DNA of 64,000 nt from Owenia fusiformis (Eukaryota > Annelida > Polychaeta > Sabellida > Oweniidae). Under the pieces are notes generated by a model. It searched no databases. It was given only the letters and a program-made list of their open reading frames with translations, and was not told the origin of the DNA. Each line of letters begins with the position of its first letter. Within the stretch, counting starts at the first letter, position 1. Position numbers and translations under genes: made by a program. This document shows positions 42,682 to 56,100 of the stretch, piece by piece. The stretch is from contig CAIIXF020000001.1 in assembly GCA_903813345.2 (NCBI GenBank), forward strand, positions 45,153,885 through 45,217,884, given 5' to 3'.

Positions 42682-42768
42682 ACAGTTTCTTGTACCAGAC
42701 GTCTGTATAACGACATGTATATATAGCAGTCTGCTTTGTTTGAGTCTCTTCCCTCCTCTCTCATATTA

Positions 42769-43203
42769 GACGGAGGGTGAAGTACACATGAGGGTTTGGT
42801 GAATGAGTAGTAAGATAAAAGTACAGGGTCCTCTCTGACAATCATTTATTATTAAGACGGAGGGTGAAGTACACATGGGGGTTTGGTGAATGAGTAGTAA
42901 GATAAAAGTACAGGGTCCTCTCTGACAATCATTTATTATTAAGACGGAGGGTGAAGTACACATGGGGGTTTGGTGAATGAGTAGAAAGATAAAAGTACAG
43001 GGTCCTCTCTGACAATCATTTATTATTAAGACGGAGGGTGAAGTACACATGGGGGTTTGGTGAATGAGTAGTAAGATAAAAGTACAGGGTCCTCTCTGAC
43101 AATCATTTATTATTAAGACGGAGGGTGAAGTATACATGGGGGTTTGGTGAATGAGTAGAAAGATAAAAGTACAGGGTCCTCTCTGACAATCATTTATTAT
43201 AAC
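42769..43203 (+). repeat. Five tandem 87-bp units in the homeobox 3' region
   Basis: Units start GACGGAGGGTGAAGTACACA at 42769, 42856, 42943, 43030 and 43117, very nearly identical, including AAGTACAGGGTCCTCTCTGA and CAATCATTTATTATTAA. They begin 87 bp after the stop codon. The minus-strand frame at 42766-43137 simply reads the repeat. Confidence 0.95.
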
Positions 43204-43540
43204 GACTCGACACAGTGTCTGAGTACATTCTCTTTCGATCAGATATTATGCAAGTTTTAGTGTCATTAATTGGAGATACTAATGATATGACCAGGTATAG
43301 ATGGCGTGACAATGTTTGAGTCTCTTCCCTCCTCTGATATTAGACGGAGGGTGGAGTACACACGGGGGTTTGGTGAATGAGTAAGATAGAAGTACAGGGT
43401 CCTCTCTGACAATCATTTATTATAATGACTCGGCACAGTGTCTGAGTACATTCTCTTTCGATCAGATATTATGCAAGTTTTAGTGTCATTAATTGGAGAT
43501 ACTAATGATATGACCAGGTATAGATGGCATGGCAATATGA
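43200..43540 (+). repeat. Duplicated segment, period about 233 bp, after the 87-bp array
   Basis: The stretch from ACTCGACACAGTGTCTGAGT to ATATGACCAGGTATAGATGG occurs twice (about 43204 and 43437). A shortened 87-bp-type unit lies between the copies, so two levels of tandem duplication are combined. Confidence 0.85.
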
Positions 43541-43694
43541 ATATATATATATCATATACAAGAGATATACAAATAAACTAAATATAAAAATGTAATGCTT
43601 CTTAAAATGTAATGCTTTTTAAAATGTAAATAAATAAATATTAATTATAAAGATCATGAGTTTATTATAGACATTCTGTATATTTTACTAGAAG

Positions 43695-43700
43695 AATAAA
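43695..43700 (+). terminator. Candidate poly(A) signal of the homeobox gene
   Basis: AATAAA about 1.0 kb after the stop, downstream of a TGTAAATA Pumilio-type site (about 43625). If used, the 3' UTR would contain both tandem arrays. Confidence 0.4.
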
Positions 43701-43820
43701 GTTTTTAGTTTATGCTTATTTAGTATCCATTGCACTTTCCCAAAATGCTTTCAAGGAAAGCATAGTCTCTTTGATTACTCAGGAGTTCACCACAAGAAGT
43801 GGCTGCATATTGGCCCAACA

Positions 43821-44115
43821 TACACCAATGGGGTACGGTGGGACCTCCATAGACTTTAAATTGTGTCGGACCTCGTGGGACTTCATGGGATTTTGCCCTA
43901 TGGACTCCATGGGACTCCTTCGAATTTTACCCCATCGAGTCCCATGAGTTCCCACGTTCTTTCCATGGGACATCGTGTGACTCTTGATGGTGTGACTAAA
44001 TCACATCATTTCCGTTGGACTCGATGGGTCATGGTGGGACTCACTCAATGGGGCAAAGTTAAAGAGGTCACATGGGACTCCTAGGGTTTCGATGGGATTT
44101 TGCCCCATTGGTGTA
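43821..44115. mobile_element. Element with TACACCAATGGGG ends and CATGGGACTC words
   Basis: 295 bp with perfect 13-bp inverted ends TACACCAATGGGG / CCCCATTGGTGTA. The interior uses TGGGACTCCATGGGACT-type words and their complements. The first 12 bp of the ends equal those of the 32282-32641 element, yet the interior words differ. Confidence 0.9.
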
Positions 44116-44156
44116 TATTGAACTTTATAGTCTTCGACAATTTTGTGGCGGTTGTT

Positions 44157-44196
44157 CGGCGATCCACGTCTGTAACAAATGGCAGGTGGTGACATA
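44157..44196. repeat. Dispersed repeat, copy 3 (TCTGTAACAAATGGCAGG core)
   Basis: GTCTGTAACAAATGGCAGG followed by TGGTGACAT, very close to copy 1 at 9832. Confidence 0.6.
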
Positions 44197-44621
44197 CTGC
44201 ATGTTAATGCCTTGTCGAAGTCGTACCATCGGCTTTCTGATTAGTGTCTAGCATTTACAGGTGGCACAGAGTGCATCTTGGAACAACTTTGTCAAAAACT
44301 TATTGAATCCTCTCGAGAATATGGTTTCAAGAGTTCAAACATTTTCAAGATTCAATAGATGTAAAAACGATTTGATTTTGCATAATAGATGTCACACTCG
44401 ATCAATTGTTCCGAAAATAATGATATAGATATGAAATGCGTTTGTAGTTTGTTGTAAGATGAGGCAATTGAAAGAAACAAAAACTTATTCTTGGTATCAG
44501 TAAATGGCATATTTCTTTCTTCATCCCGATGGCAACGTGAATGTACCCCCTTGTAAATATAGTAAGTCAAAGACTACATTTCCTAGAACAATAAGTCTGA
44601 TGGACTATGCTTACTGTGTAG

Positions 44622-45118
44622 TCCGGGGGCTAGACCTGAATGTCCGGGTTGGACTTTAATAAAATAATCCCAAGTGTTTTATGGCCATTCCGGGCCATAC
44701 TTCCTAGTAAAAATGTCTAGTAAAAGAATAAGTATATAAAGCTCTATCAGAATAATAATTCATTGACATCCAATACAGAAAAGTAGTACACTCCCCTAAA
44801 AAGTTGGTCTATCAAAGTGAGTTTTATGAATATTAATTTACCAAATATTTATAAGGTATAAGTCATCCTTCTTCAAATGACTTCATTGATGCTTTATAAA
44901 AAGAAGTGAAATACCATTGGACAAAGGAGGGCATACGATATTTTAAAACTTTCTATCGACCCCCTCCCCTCATCAAGATTGGATATCAAACTGGGAAGCA
45001 AGTATGGACAAAACTATGCATAACTTAGCTTAAAAGTATAACCTGCATTATTTTAAAATCCAAAATCTAGAAATACCGGAGACTATTTTGTCCTGCGGAC
45101 ATTCAAAACTAGCCCTGG
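44622..45118. mobile_element. Probable MITE with imperfect GGCTAG...TGAATGTCCG ends
   Basis: CGGGGGCTAGACCTGAATGT at the left and CGGACATTCAAAACTAGCCC at the right are imperfect inverted repeats. There is no clear target duplication and the interior is AT-rich with no frame. Confidence 0.45.
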
Positions 45119-45282
45119 CTTTTATGCGCGATTCGTACGTGTGTGACATCTATATGTACACTTTGAGTCAATTCTCATACAATTCATTACCTTTATTTTA
45201 GGAATATAGATGGTTCTCGTCAGAGTAGATGGAATAAATATGGAATGTATGGCGAATGGATTACAATCATAGTAAAATAGTA

Positions 45283-45389
45283 GTTATTCACCAGGAGGGA
45301 TTTGATGTGGATGATATCAATATTTGACAGAGGGAAATATTGATATCATCCGAGAGATAATCCTCACAGCATCCCGACAGGTGAATAAC
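45283..45389. repeat. Short inverted-repeat element with inner hairpin
   Basis: Ends GTTATTCACC and GGTGAATAAC. Inside, GGATGATATCAATATTT pairs perfectly with AAATATTGATATCATCC around a nine-base loop. Confidence 0.75.
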
Positions 45390-45399
45390 GAACTTATAC

Positions 45400-48024
45400 C
45401 ATGGTCAAGAGCAATATCTGCCTAAAATCCTCTGTTGAATGAGAAAAATTATGAAAAATTAAAAATTTTGAAAAAGGGAGATTTTGAAAAAAAAATTTTT
45501 TTACAAAATATAAAAATGTTATTTTTTACCATTATTCTACATCCTCCTCTGCATACATGAGGGTTGTGTAATTGTGTTATGGGAGGTTTTGGATATACCC
45601 CATATTCAAAACCATGGGCTTCCATTAACTGAAAGCCCATGTCAAAACCGAGCATCACATAACTAATTTATCCTATGACAAGTGAGGTTTGTGTGAAGTT
45701 TTCAGACCGTATCCATTTTTTTTCATTGTTCTCATTCTCAATATTTTCGAGAACTATCAACATTTTGGTCAAAATAAATTATACTGTCTGCTGCATCCAT
45801 TTTGACTGTTTCGCTATATGCAAGATACTCCAACAAAATGACTGAACAAAAACATTTTCCCGGTAATATTACAGCGGGCGATATAAAGCGAGAGATATAA
45901 TATTATGTCCCGCTCCTCCAAGATACCAATTCTATATCCCGCTGCCATGTACCTGAAACCAACTTGTCATAGGATAAGTTCTATATAAATGGGGGGGGGG
46001 GCGGCTCGCTTTTGGGAAGTCAATTTAAACCGAAAAGTTTAATTAAAAATAGGTATTGTTATTTCATGACAAATAGGCAAGTATTTTGAAGTTTTGCTAT
46101 TGTTGATTTTTCTTTCAATATTAATAAATGCCAGAAAGTAAGCTCCCATGTCACTTCTATCTATTTTACACCTTATTTGACCTACTTTCTGAGAAAAGTT
46201 GATATATACCCTCAGACTGTTTTGAACACGCTTTCCAATGCTTTGAATGATTTTGATATTCAATCAAAGGATTTCAGTAGGAGGAAGGGGGATGAATTTG
46301 AAATGTTCTTAATATAAATGATGTGTAACTGACATAATGTATAGATTTGGACGTAAAACTCCTTTTCTGTAACCACCGAAGTTTGAAAACATCGTTGATA
46401 TAGAGCTTCAATTCACTGGTTTGCTAATTGTTTATTAATCATTGAATCTGCTCGCACTGCATATTATATATAGGTTAGGATTTTTTCAAGGCAATTTTGA
46501 TATTTTCAGAAAAGAAAGTTTACATTCAAGTTTATTGAATTTGTAAACTATATAAATAAAAAATATTGTAGGAATTACACGACAGCTCTTTGCCCTTGAA
46601 TATGTAATCAAAATATTCATATCAAAAATTAAAATATATATTTATAGTGACATTCAGAAGAATTACTCTTATATTGCTGACTTCTAATCTGGTCCTAAAA
46701 TCCATAAATATTACACAGACTGCAAAACAACATCATGATAAACCATGACAGTAGATTTCAAATCTTCTCAGCCCTGAGTTTCGGGTGAAGCAGAAAGATG
46801 CTGTGAGTATCAGAAAGGCAAAGCAATTTATAGTTCATAATACCAATATAGACGTTGATACAAACCTTCTTGTAATGGTGCATACTACAAGCCATTAGAG
46901 TTAATTGACAGAATGAAACTGATCAACTAATTAATAATAATTAAGAAATAATTAATTGGTTTAAATATAAATGCTTGGTTTCAATATAAAAAAGTAACTC
47001 TCTAGGTTTTTCTTTTTTTCAATTTTTTATGTGGTCTGAGGATTTTTATCGCACGAAAATCCAAATATGCAAATCAAAATCCTGTTTTATTAAAGAATCT
47101 CCAAATATCATAGAACATCCTTTCGTTGGATTGTACCCGTGTTCCACATTATCCACGAATTCCTTTTTCAAACGTAGTCGATTTGCCGCACATTCTAAAA
47201 ATAATATAATTTTTTCGTAATAATATAATAGTTTTCGTAAATATGATGAAATGTTACCATCTGATAGTCATGTTGAATCAATTTGTGCCTGGTCTTTCAT
47301 TTGACGTTCCAAGAAAATAAGCTCATTAGAATGATATTAATGTTCAATTTAATTTTAATTTCAAAGTATCAAACTATCCTATAATATCAATTATTATAAG
47401 CATAATTTGCTAATATCGATTTATGACAAGCAAACGTAATTATTACCTTTATAATATGATGTCATTGACATATATTGAGTTTGAAATGCCTTTTAAATTA
47501 ATCCCATAGATTTAACAACGTAGTTTCTATGAGATGTTATTAGGAGCCAAAGACATGCCTGGTATAGTTTCAATAATTTTTCCCAATGATCACGGTGCAA
47601 GGTTACGCAAAGCCTTCACATGGTGCTTCAAAATAAATAAAAAGTAAAAGTCTGTTTGATTCTTCTACTTATGGCATAAATCAAGGGACCTAAAAACCAT
47701 ATAAATGCGATAACATCGATAATAAAATCATCTAGTCTTTTTTGTCGTGATGATTTAATTTGTTCGTTAGGAATGTTTTAATAGATCTTGAATACTAGAA
47801 TAGGATCTAGTTGAATATGTGTCTACAGGAAAACGACAAAAGAAATCCGGTTTTCAGTGAGGGATGCAATTGTGGCATAAACAAGCCAAAAGGAAAGATT
47901 CATTTTGAATGTTTACAAAAATTGATGCAAATCCTTCAAAATTGAGATGGAAGCTTCAAATAAAAAGCATTTTAAAGCTCCTTTCTTCCTCTTCTTCATA
48001 GCTTTATTTTTATTGGTTATGAGG
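45400..48024. other. Intergenic, no supported gene
   Basis: AT-rich. A G-run lies near 45992, and GCGGGCGATATAAAGCG-type words occur near 45873 and 45909. Open frames here are short, compositionally biased and not protein-like. Confidence 0.4.
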
Positions 48025-48066
48025 GGGGATCGCCCCCATCGCACCCCCGACCCCTGACTACGCCTA
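48025..48066. repeat. Transposon end fragment (CTGACTACGCC)
   Basis: GGGGGATCGCCCCCATCGCA and CCCCTGACTACGCCTATGG. The latter is the inverse of the GCGTAGCCAGG end near 17391. Confidence 0.4.
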
Positions 48067-48238
48067 TGGTCTAGAATAAATTCAGTCAAATGGTATCATA
48101 TTTGAAATCTTAGTCTTGCTACAAGCCCTAGTAACACGGGGTCTTGAAGAAAGACTATTGAAATCTAAATTTTATATCTAGCGATGTGGTTCTAATCCAA
48201 GTACCCTGCGTGCAGAGTCAGTTAAACTACAGACGAAG

Positions 48239-48283
48239 ACGAAGCTCTCTTTTAAGAAGTTAAGTCAAACGAATGCAAAGGGT
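48239..48283 (+). repeat. 45-bp dispersed repeat, copy 2
   Basis: One difference (TTAAG for TGAAG) from 31771-31815, same orientation. Confidence 0.8.
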
Positions 48284-48400
48284 TTAATCCAAGTGTTTTT
48301 CAACTTTGAAAATTTTCTTTGAAAATGTGACTTCTAGGTCGGTGAGATTCCCCAGGTCGTAAAAAGTGAAATTATATTTTCTTGTATTGGACATATATCA

Positions 48401-48575
48401 TTTATAGGATATCCTATGATTTAGAGGAATATCATCAGCGAATGCAGATATCAAGGTCACCGAGCAAAGTGAGATATTTATATATGCACTCATTCGCTTC
48501 GATCTCTCGTGCAGATATCTATATCACCTCGTAGATAAAATGATATTCCTCAAAATCATAGGATACCCTATAAAT
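48401..48575. repeat. 175-bp imperfect palindrome
   Basis: TTATAGGATATCCTATGATT then TAGAGGAATATCAT at the left pairs with ATGATATTCCTCAAAATCAT then AGGATACCCTATAAAT at the right. The centre is rich in GATATC and AGATAT words. Confidence 0.75.
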
Positions 48576-48599
48576 ATCCTCCGCATATTGGTTTTCCGG

Positions 48600-50030
48600 A
48601 GTATATCGTGTCGATTGGATATCCCCCGGGTATTTATTTGTTAATAGACATGACGATTGATTGGATAGGTGTCAAATTTATTTTTCAATGTTATTAAATA
48701 CATTTAGTACACTAAGTGTAGGATAATTTCTTTTACTGGACATATTCAATTTGTATAACTATCAGAAACATAAGGGATATATGAAAATTGAACATAAAAA
48801 GTGATGAATATTCAAGTTTAAGGGAACTTTCTAATACCCCGCCATGTTATCTGCCCCGAATGAGCCACCTGGTGGTGAAACTGGTAACTACTTACTCGCA
48901 TCTGGGTTATTGCAACATGTACATTTGATCTACTGATGTATTCCTTACGATATTAGCATTTGCATTCTCAAAACTTTTGAGAATGCAAAGTGTAAAGCTC
49001 TGAGAGCATCTAGTTTATAACTAGACTCTGCGCGCAGGGTATTACGATATCAATTATGATATGTCCCAAAATCATCCCCAATATGTTATCAGTTGGTGAA
49101 GTTATTTCAGATTCAAAATGCAAAAATTGTGAAAAATGTTTAAATTCGGCCAAATAATAAATGTGGTAAACACATTCTAGAAAAATGAACATATTATTTG
49201 AAAAATATTAAATTTTCTTCAAATACAGTATGCACCTTGAAGATTTCTTGGAAATGGGTATGACAAGGAGTGATATCAGCCAAAAATATTCTAAATATTG
49301 AAACAATTTTTTTATATGACTCTCTAGATCTGATATACGGGCTGATATACTACCTCAAGTATAGAGAAACAAATGAATTACGTATAATAGGTACGATAAT
49401 GCTTCAACGTCTCTTATGCCTCTGTTTTAAACTTTAACGCTTCCTAATGATAATTAGAGGTTTTGCTAGTCTGTTTTTGTGTTCTCAAGCTTTGCATTCA
49501 ACGATCGTAAGAATCTATACAAATGAAATGTTATACAACTTATGAAAAGAGAATAATTGTTTCAGAATAATTATGGAATTCAGAGCAAGAGAGAACATTT
49601 TCACAAAGCGAAAACTATTAACTCACTACTCAGATAAAAGAAAAGACTTTGTTTTCTCCATTCTAATTCTCTGGTAAGCTAAAACAATGGGGGTTGGGAA
49701 TAGGCGTGTATTGAAGGTTTATCACAGTTTGACACCCTACTATCATATAGGCTGAATTTACATCTGCTTTAAAAATCTGGAATTGTGGAGCAACTAGCCT
49801 AGGCCCACCCCTCCCTCTGTCACTGTACCTCTCTTGTCCGCTTGACTACAACGTTTAAGTAAATATTAACGTTTAGCACCTATCGGGTGACAATTCGTGT
49901 TGACAGCTCTTTGTTATTCACTATACCTTCTGAATGTTTTACAATGACAACAAATTGGGGTACAAATCCAATTTAGGTATTAAAATAATTTAATCCCCTT
50001 CCAGAGATAGATTTCGCGGGGAAAATCTGA
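48600..50030. other. Intergenic, upstream of the PRDM-like first exon
   Basis: No coding signal. CTAGACTCTGCGCGCAGGGT at 49021-49040 is a small GC-rich palindromic patch; GTACCCTGCGTGCAGAGT at 48211-48228 is an inverted relative of it. Confidence 0.4.
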
Positions 50031-50037
50031 GTGATTT

Positions 50038-50047
50038 GCGCATGCGC
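50038..50047. promoter_or_regulatory. NRF1-type palindrome GCGCATGCGC
   Basis: A perfect match to the NRF1 consensus, 62 bases before the PRDM-like start codon, in an otherwise AT-rich area. It supports a promoter / 5' UTR here. Confidence 0.6.
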
Positions 50048-50108
50048 ACAGGTGTGTATGATAGTAAATTGAAAAGCGATTGTCAGAAGAAGACGTGAAA
50101 ACTCAATC

Positions 50109-50145
50109 ATGCGATCTAAGGCAAAGGCAAGAAAGATTACAAATG
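50109..50145 (+). CDS. First coding exon of a PRDM3/PRDM16 (MECOM)-like gene
   Basis: ATG followed by MRSKAKARKITN and a split codon at a strong GGTAAGTAT donor (12 codons plus one base, phase 1). The MRSK(G/A)(R/K)ARK start is the hallmark N-terminus of the PR-domain isoforms of MECOM (MDS1-EVI1) and PRDM16, which are zinc-finger transcription regulators with a SET-like PR domain. In vertebrates this tiny first exon is followed by a very large intron, as here, where no second exon appears in the remaining 14 kb. The exon is short, so identity rests on about nine diagnostic residues, the donor, the phase, and the NRF1 site just upstream. Confidence 0.6.
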
Positions 50146-53100
50146 GTAAGTATACTTCCTTTTCTACATATATTCGTAGATTCCATGTGTATTATGATGT
50201 TTCAAGGTCGGAATCTAACAGAGATAAGACAGATGAGCCTCGTGAGATAAGTTTGACAAGCAAATAGAATTTGAAAAAATTGAATATTGAACTTGAATTT
50301 TTGGCATCGCTTGAGACCAATACATCTCTCACTTCGTGGTCTAATAGCTTCTTGTATGGTTTGAATTTCAATTTGGCATTAATGTAGGTCATTTGCTGGT
50401 GGTCCAAGTTTGTTCAAGTCTTGAAAATGAAGAGATTGGGTAACAGGGGGAAGGGGAGGGGTGAATGTTTTATGTTGGACTTTCTGTCAATATTTCACAT
50501 TGGCTTCAGATTGTATATAGTGTTGGGGTGGGGTGGGAAACCCCCTAAAATGGTAAAAATAAAATGAAATAGTTTTAGTTTTATTTTGAATGCCTCCACC
50601 CCCTCCCTAGAAAGAGTAACTTCCTCTCAGCAACACCGGTCTTTTAAAAAGGATTTGATTCTTTTTAGTTTGTGTTATTATTTTTCTGTAGTACATATTT
50701 ATTGCTTTCAGACTGGTTATATTTTAAATGAAAAGTCATAATGTTAGCTCAATAGAACTTTATGTTTGCACCCAATAAACCTATACATATAGAATTCCAG
50801 TATGATTATTTGTTACAATTAAAACATATCCGAAATCCGAAGAGTGACAAAATTATAAGAGAAATCATATTTTCTAACCAATGATGTCAAACATTCCAAA
50901 TATGGTACTAAAAAAATTAAAATATCTAATCAAAAAATGGTTGTTGAAAACTTCATTAAGATGCACAAATACTGTATGTAAATTAGTAATGATTTCCATG
51001 AGAAGCAGTTCAATTAAATTAAATTAATGTATTTCTCTGTTTTAAATTGTAAAGTTTGGGTATTTTTTGTAAATAGACATGGCAAGAAATGATTTGTAAT
51101 AAAAAGATTATTGTATTGGTTCAAACTAAATAATAAGATATATTACTATGAATTATGTTATTTGCTCTGATTTCCCAAACATTTTCTTGTATAATACTGT
51201 TCCATTCTAAATAAACTCAAAAGTGGTGACTTATTAATTGTAAACATTTTGAGAAAACCTTAAATATATACAGTATTAGATTCATATATTAATGAATAAA
51301 ATGTTTCAGGAGTGGGATTTTTTGAAGTAAAGAATTGTATAACCTACTAATAGAAAGAACATGTGTGAAATGAATCATAGAAGGAAGAAGACACATATTT
51401 TAATATACTGTTATGTATTACATGTAAAAATCTGTATTATACATAAAAAGTAACAATCCCCTCTCCAGAAGGATCATTGATGAAGTTAGAGTGAACTGAA
51501 CATCATGATCATTACATGATATAGTATCTAGCAGGTCAGATTGATTACAATTACATATATTATGCCTAGAAAAATTACAAATTTGAAATATATGAGTTGT
51601 ATTTTTATTACTTGGTACAATATACAGAAGATAAATACTCTAATTTTGCATATAGTCATTTATCTATAATGATGTGAAAGTTTCAGCTGTTATTTAAACT
51701 TTTTGTCATTTTATCATTTGGCCACACATAGACTAAAAATGACACTGCTAGCCAAGTAGCAACGGCACTTGAAGTTGGCATGTCATATGATACAATTAAA
51801 TATCACATATTCTTTTCAATATTTTCGTAAAGGATGGTTTGTATCTGGATCTAAATAGACCCAAATACCAACAGGTTGGCATTGCCGCCCATGTGAAAAT
51901 ATGTCATTGACAGATCAGCTACATTTAAATCTATTTTACTTTCATCCGGTCTTAATTCAATATTGCATCAAGGCTTTTGTCAGTATTGCAATCAAAAGAG
52001 ATTGGCAACTTCTATCTGAAATCCACTTTTCTTGACTCATAATAGGACTATTTCGTTGCATTGAAGTTTCTAGTTGCCGTGTCTTTTGTTGTCCCATGTT
52101 TGTCAAGTTTGGTTGAAGGATTAAGCCAGATTAGCCTGTCCACTCATAGAATATTTCCGCTAGAGTTACACCGCTATCTCTTATCTAATAGAACCTTTTA
52201 TAAAAGATACAGAAAACAGCAAAGTTATGACAAGAGATTAGTATAGCGCCAAAACCTCAGACATTGTTGGTATTAATGCATCCTCGAAGTTTCAATATTC
52301 TCCTAAATCGCGGGAGATATTTGTGACATTGGGACTTTGATTATCTCGTGAGGACGGAATTATTCTTTTGGTATTCAGCGGAATGTCTCAATTGAAAAGC
52401 AAGCATTATGAGATTATTTTCAACTATAGGATTCTTAAAAGCTTTTGCTGTGTCATTAACTCTACTACAATGGTAGAATCCTGTTAGTAGTCTTTGGCAA
52501 ATCCTAAGCCATCTTGTAATACCTCTAGATAACAAATGCTTGGTGATAAATAAGCTAGATCTCAAACCTTGATTGCTACCTGTCTTCTGATCAGACAACT
52601 TTGGAACAGTTTTAATATAAGTTTGATGAAACAACAAATATTAAGAATTAATGTGAATAATATAATGATTGATTTACAGTTTATCATACTGTTCACACCT
52701 TAAGTATTTCATATCATAAGTACAATATTTTTTAATCTACCACCTTTTGAATTTAATTGAATTATACCCCATATTGCTAAGTTCAGTTCTTTTTTGATCA
52801 AAGCCCCTCCCATCTTGAATTTCCCTATGTATGTTCTTTTATCTTCATGAATCAGGCGATTTATACATAGAAAGACAAAATCTGACAATTATGATCTCAA
52901 CCCAGCTTTTCTCCAAGCGACTTCAACCTTAGGGTATATCTTTCTTGTACTGATCAATCAGCCACAGGTTTTAATGTGCCTTTTGTCTCAAATTTGTTTC
53001 ACCTGTAAATGTGAACATGGACATTTATTAAATGTTAACAGTGAGTAAACATTAAAGTATAATTTAATTTATACTTTTGTGTTATTAGTTTTGAGTGGAA

Positions 53101-56100
53101 AGATCACTCTTGGTTGATTAACCCCAAGGTAGATATGATATACAGCTCTGGTTGCTGAAAATAAAAATATATTTCATATTGGATATGAAAACGAAATTTT
53201 ATCCCATATTTCTTATTTGTTGAGTGAGGAATTTCTGCAATAAAAAGTATAATAACATACAAAGAGGACTTTTGTCCTTCCTCATTTATTTTAAAATAAT
53301 AGATGAACCAATTAATCAATTTGATAAAATCTTCTTTAACATATCCATAGCTAGAATTGATATCTTGTCATAGATAGGCAATATAAGTATCTTTATATCA
53401 ATAAGATATACACAATACAAAAAATGTTCAATAATCTGGAAGGAGGATGGGAAGCTGAGTATCTTATTGTTATTTGTCGTTGAACAATCATAACTTAAGA
53501 TCATTTTGTGCATCAATAGATAGATACTCTCATCCCGTATCATCTATAATGAACTATTTATAGATATTGTATCACCTATGATGAGCTTTTTATTGATTAT
53601 CAAATGTGGAATCCTCTTCTCAATCTGACACAAATACAATTAGGCTACATGTAATATATCTCTTTGCCACATTGTTTATTGAATATCTTTAACTATTATA
53701 AACTTGCCTCCATTTTGTCAAAATTCTTCTGAATATAATCCAACTAGCATTAATTCTACATAGCTTCCTGTTATAAACATTTCAATATTTCTAACTTCTT
53801 AGAAAATAAGATTTCAAAAATGCTTTTTTCCCATCCCATGTTGTAATATTTGCCTTATTAAGGATATATATGGCAATAGCTAGATTATAGGATGAGATAG
53901 ATACAAATGCCAGTTCCATTGAACTGTTTATTCTTAATTAAATATTTATTTATCAAGAGCTTTACAGGTAGATAGATACTTAGGTATTGATGTCCATGAT
54001 GGTCTGTTTCATTGCCTTATAAGATGATAATTCCTTAAGGCCTTTACAAATTAATGCCTGTTTAAAGTTGAACTATGGTATTGCAAAATTTGCCTGGTTA
54101 AACCCTTTCTTGCCCCTTAAGGATTTAAGGTACACATTTCCTCCATGGATCTTGTTTTGGATATGCACTATCGCTGTACATGTATATGTAGTTTGAAATG
54201 TATGGGGAAAATATTCTTTGTATTATTTTCTTCATCCATTCAAGTTAACATGATATACAGAGTTCAGGTGAAACACTTTATTTGTTGAAAACTAGAAAAT
54301 AATATAGATTGAGAACAGTTATTAATATAAATATAGAAGAGCTATTTTATGTCAATCTTATTGAGTCTTTTTAATTGGTAATATCATAACTTAATTTATG
54401 TCATTCTTAACAAACTTACATGTACTTTTACTAATTCTACAATCTGACTAATCAGAGTTTTTCTTATAAAGTTAGAATAAGATTCACTTTAACAATGATA
54501 GGCGATTCTTCAAAAACTAGGTGTAATTTTATCTGTTAAAATGACAAATCCAACTAGTGATTTGTTGACTTTAAGCTTAGTAGTTTTATTCACCTTTAAT
54601 ATAGATGATAGAAAAATCATCATTTTAGACAGTGCACACACAGTAAAGTAAATGTTAGAAGATAATCAATCATGAAATGTTGGATTAGTTGTCTGTGTGT
54701 GTTGTCACTAGACACAAAAATCCCATCAAACATCTTCAGTTAACATACAATCATCCTACCAAGTCTACCACAATATAAGATTCCTTATTGTGTGCTTAAC
54801 TTCAGTGTCAATGCAGAAGCTTCTCTTTACCACAAAGATAATAGAAAACAATTACTAATCCCAAGTTCTAAATTGCAATAATCAAAGTGAATGTTTTATC
54901 AATGAGGAATTTAATTTCAAAAGGCATGCCACTGGCTTCTATCGCTTTTAAATTTATTTGAAATAAATAGAGATCTGAAAATCCCAAAATTGTGGATTTA
55001 TTTCATGGTTTGTGCCTAGCTACGGGCTCGAGTCTATGCATGTCTTTCAGTCATAAAATTGTATTGTTCAAGTACAAACTCGTCATGTAACTTATAGATA
55101 ATATATACGTCTGTTGTAGTTCCACAATCAAATATGGATGAGACATAAAAGAAATATAGATACATCTAATACCTTTCAATTCAAACATTGATTTTGAGCA
55201 AAAATCATTTGTGCTTTTGTTAAACGGTTATTAGAGAATCAATGTTGAAACAAAAGCCAGATAATACATAATTTTTCAGGCAACGCTGCGTGATGATTCC
55301 TGGGTGAATTATCTATTTTCCTGTGTAATCTCTTGGTGTGTCCCTGCGGCGGAAATCCAAATTGAAATCAAGAAACTGAGTAAACATGTCTTCCTTTCCT
55401 GAAAGACGTGATGGATTCTCAATATGTGGTTTTAGATGACTATTCTTGTTTCTTTTGGGGGCATCAGAATCTATCTTGTCTCACCATGAAGCAGCTAATG
55501 AAGACAATATAAATCTATATATACCTGGGGGTACCTAGGCAACAAAACCTCATAATCCTATTGTCCGTCTTAAATAAAAGGAGTTCATTTTTTCAAGTAG
55601 GTTATCTTCTATGGAACAGTGGCCTATCATCAATATTTCATTTAGTTATTTTGATGTCTTTGGGCAACTGTCAGAATAGTATAAATAATATGGATGGGAT
55701 TCCGTCAACCTTTTGTACTTGGTTAAGGACCTTTAAAAGATATATCAGACTTGGACTGGCCACTAGAGTCTTGGCTTGTATGAGGGAGGCCTAGAAATCT
55801 ATCATAATAGAATAATAATTAATAATGCTTAGACCTTAGTCTTATCTAACTGAACTTATCACCTTTTTTATTCACCTTGTCTCAAAAATGCCCACATTCT
55901 AAAAAGTCCAAACAGTTCTTCTGATTTTTTGGGTTTTATAATCAACATTTAAACAGATAAAGGTTAACTGGTAAAACATTAGAAAAGTTACCTAGCTCTT
56001 TTTTCAATTCTAATGAATTTGGACATTTTAAAACGTTTGCATGTTTTTGTAGATTTCTTACATTTCAAATTGTTAGTCTTTACTCCTACTTAAATGTACA

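Noticed and set aside
42766-43137. 123-aa minus-strand frame with a perfect protein repeat
   Set aside because: 87 bp is a multiple of three, so any open frame through the tandem array repeats; it lies in the 3' region of the homeobox gene on the other strand.
42769-43203. CRISPR-like regular repeat array
   Set aside because: Units are contiguous with no unique spacers and the DNA is animal nuclear sequence; it is an ordinary tandem repeat.
52061-52246. Signal-peptide-like 61-aa frame (KFLVAVSFVVPCLSSLVEGL)
   Set aside because: It begins at TTG with no ATG, has no splice context, and lies in a uniformly AT-rich probable intron.
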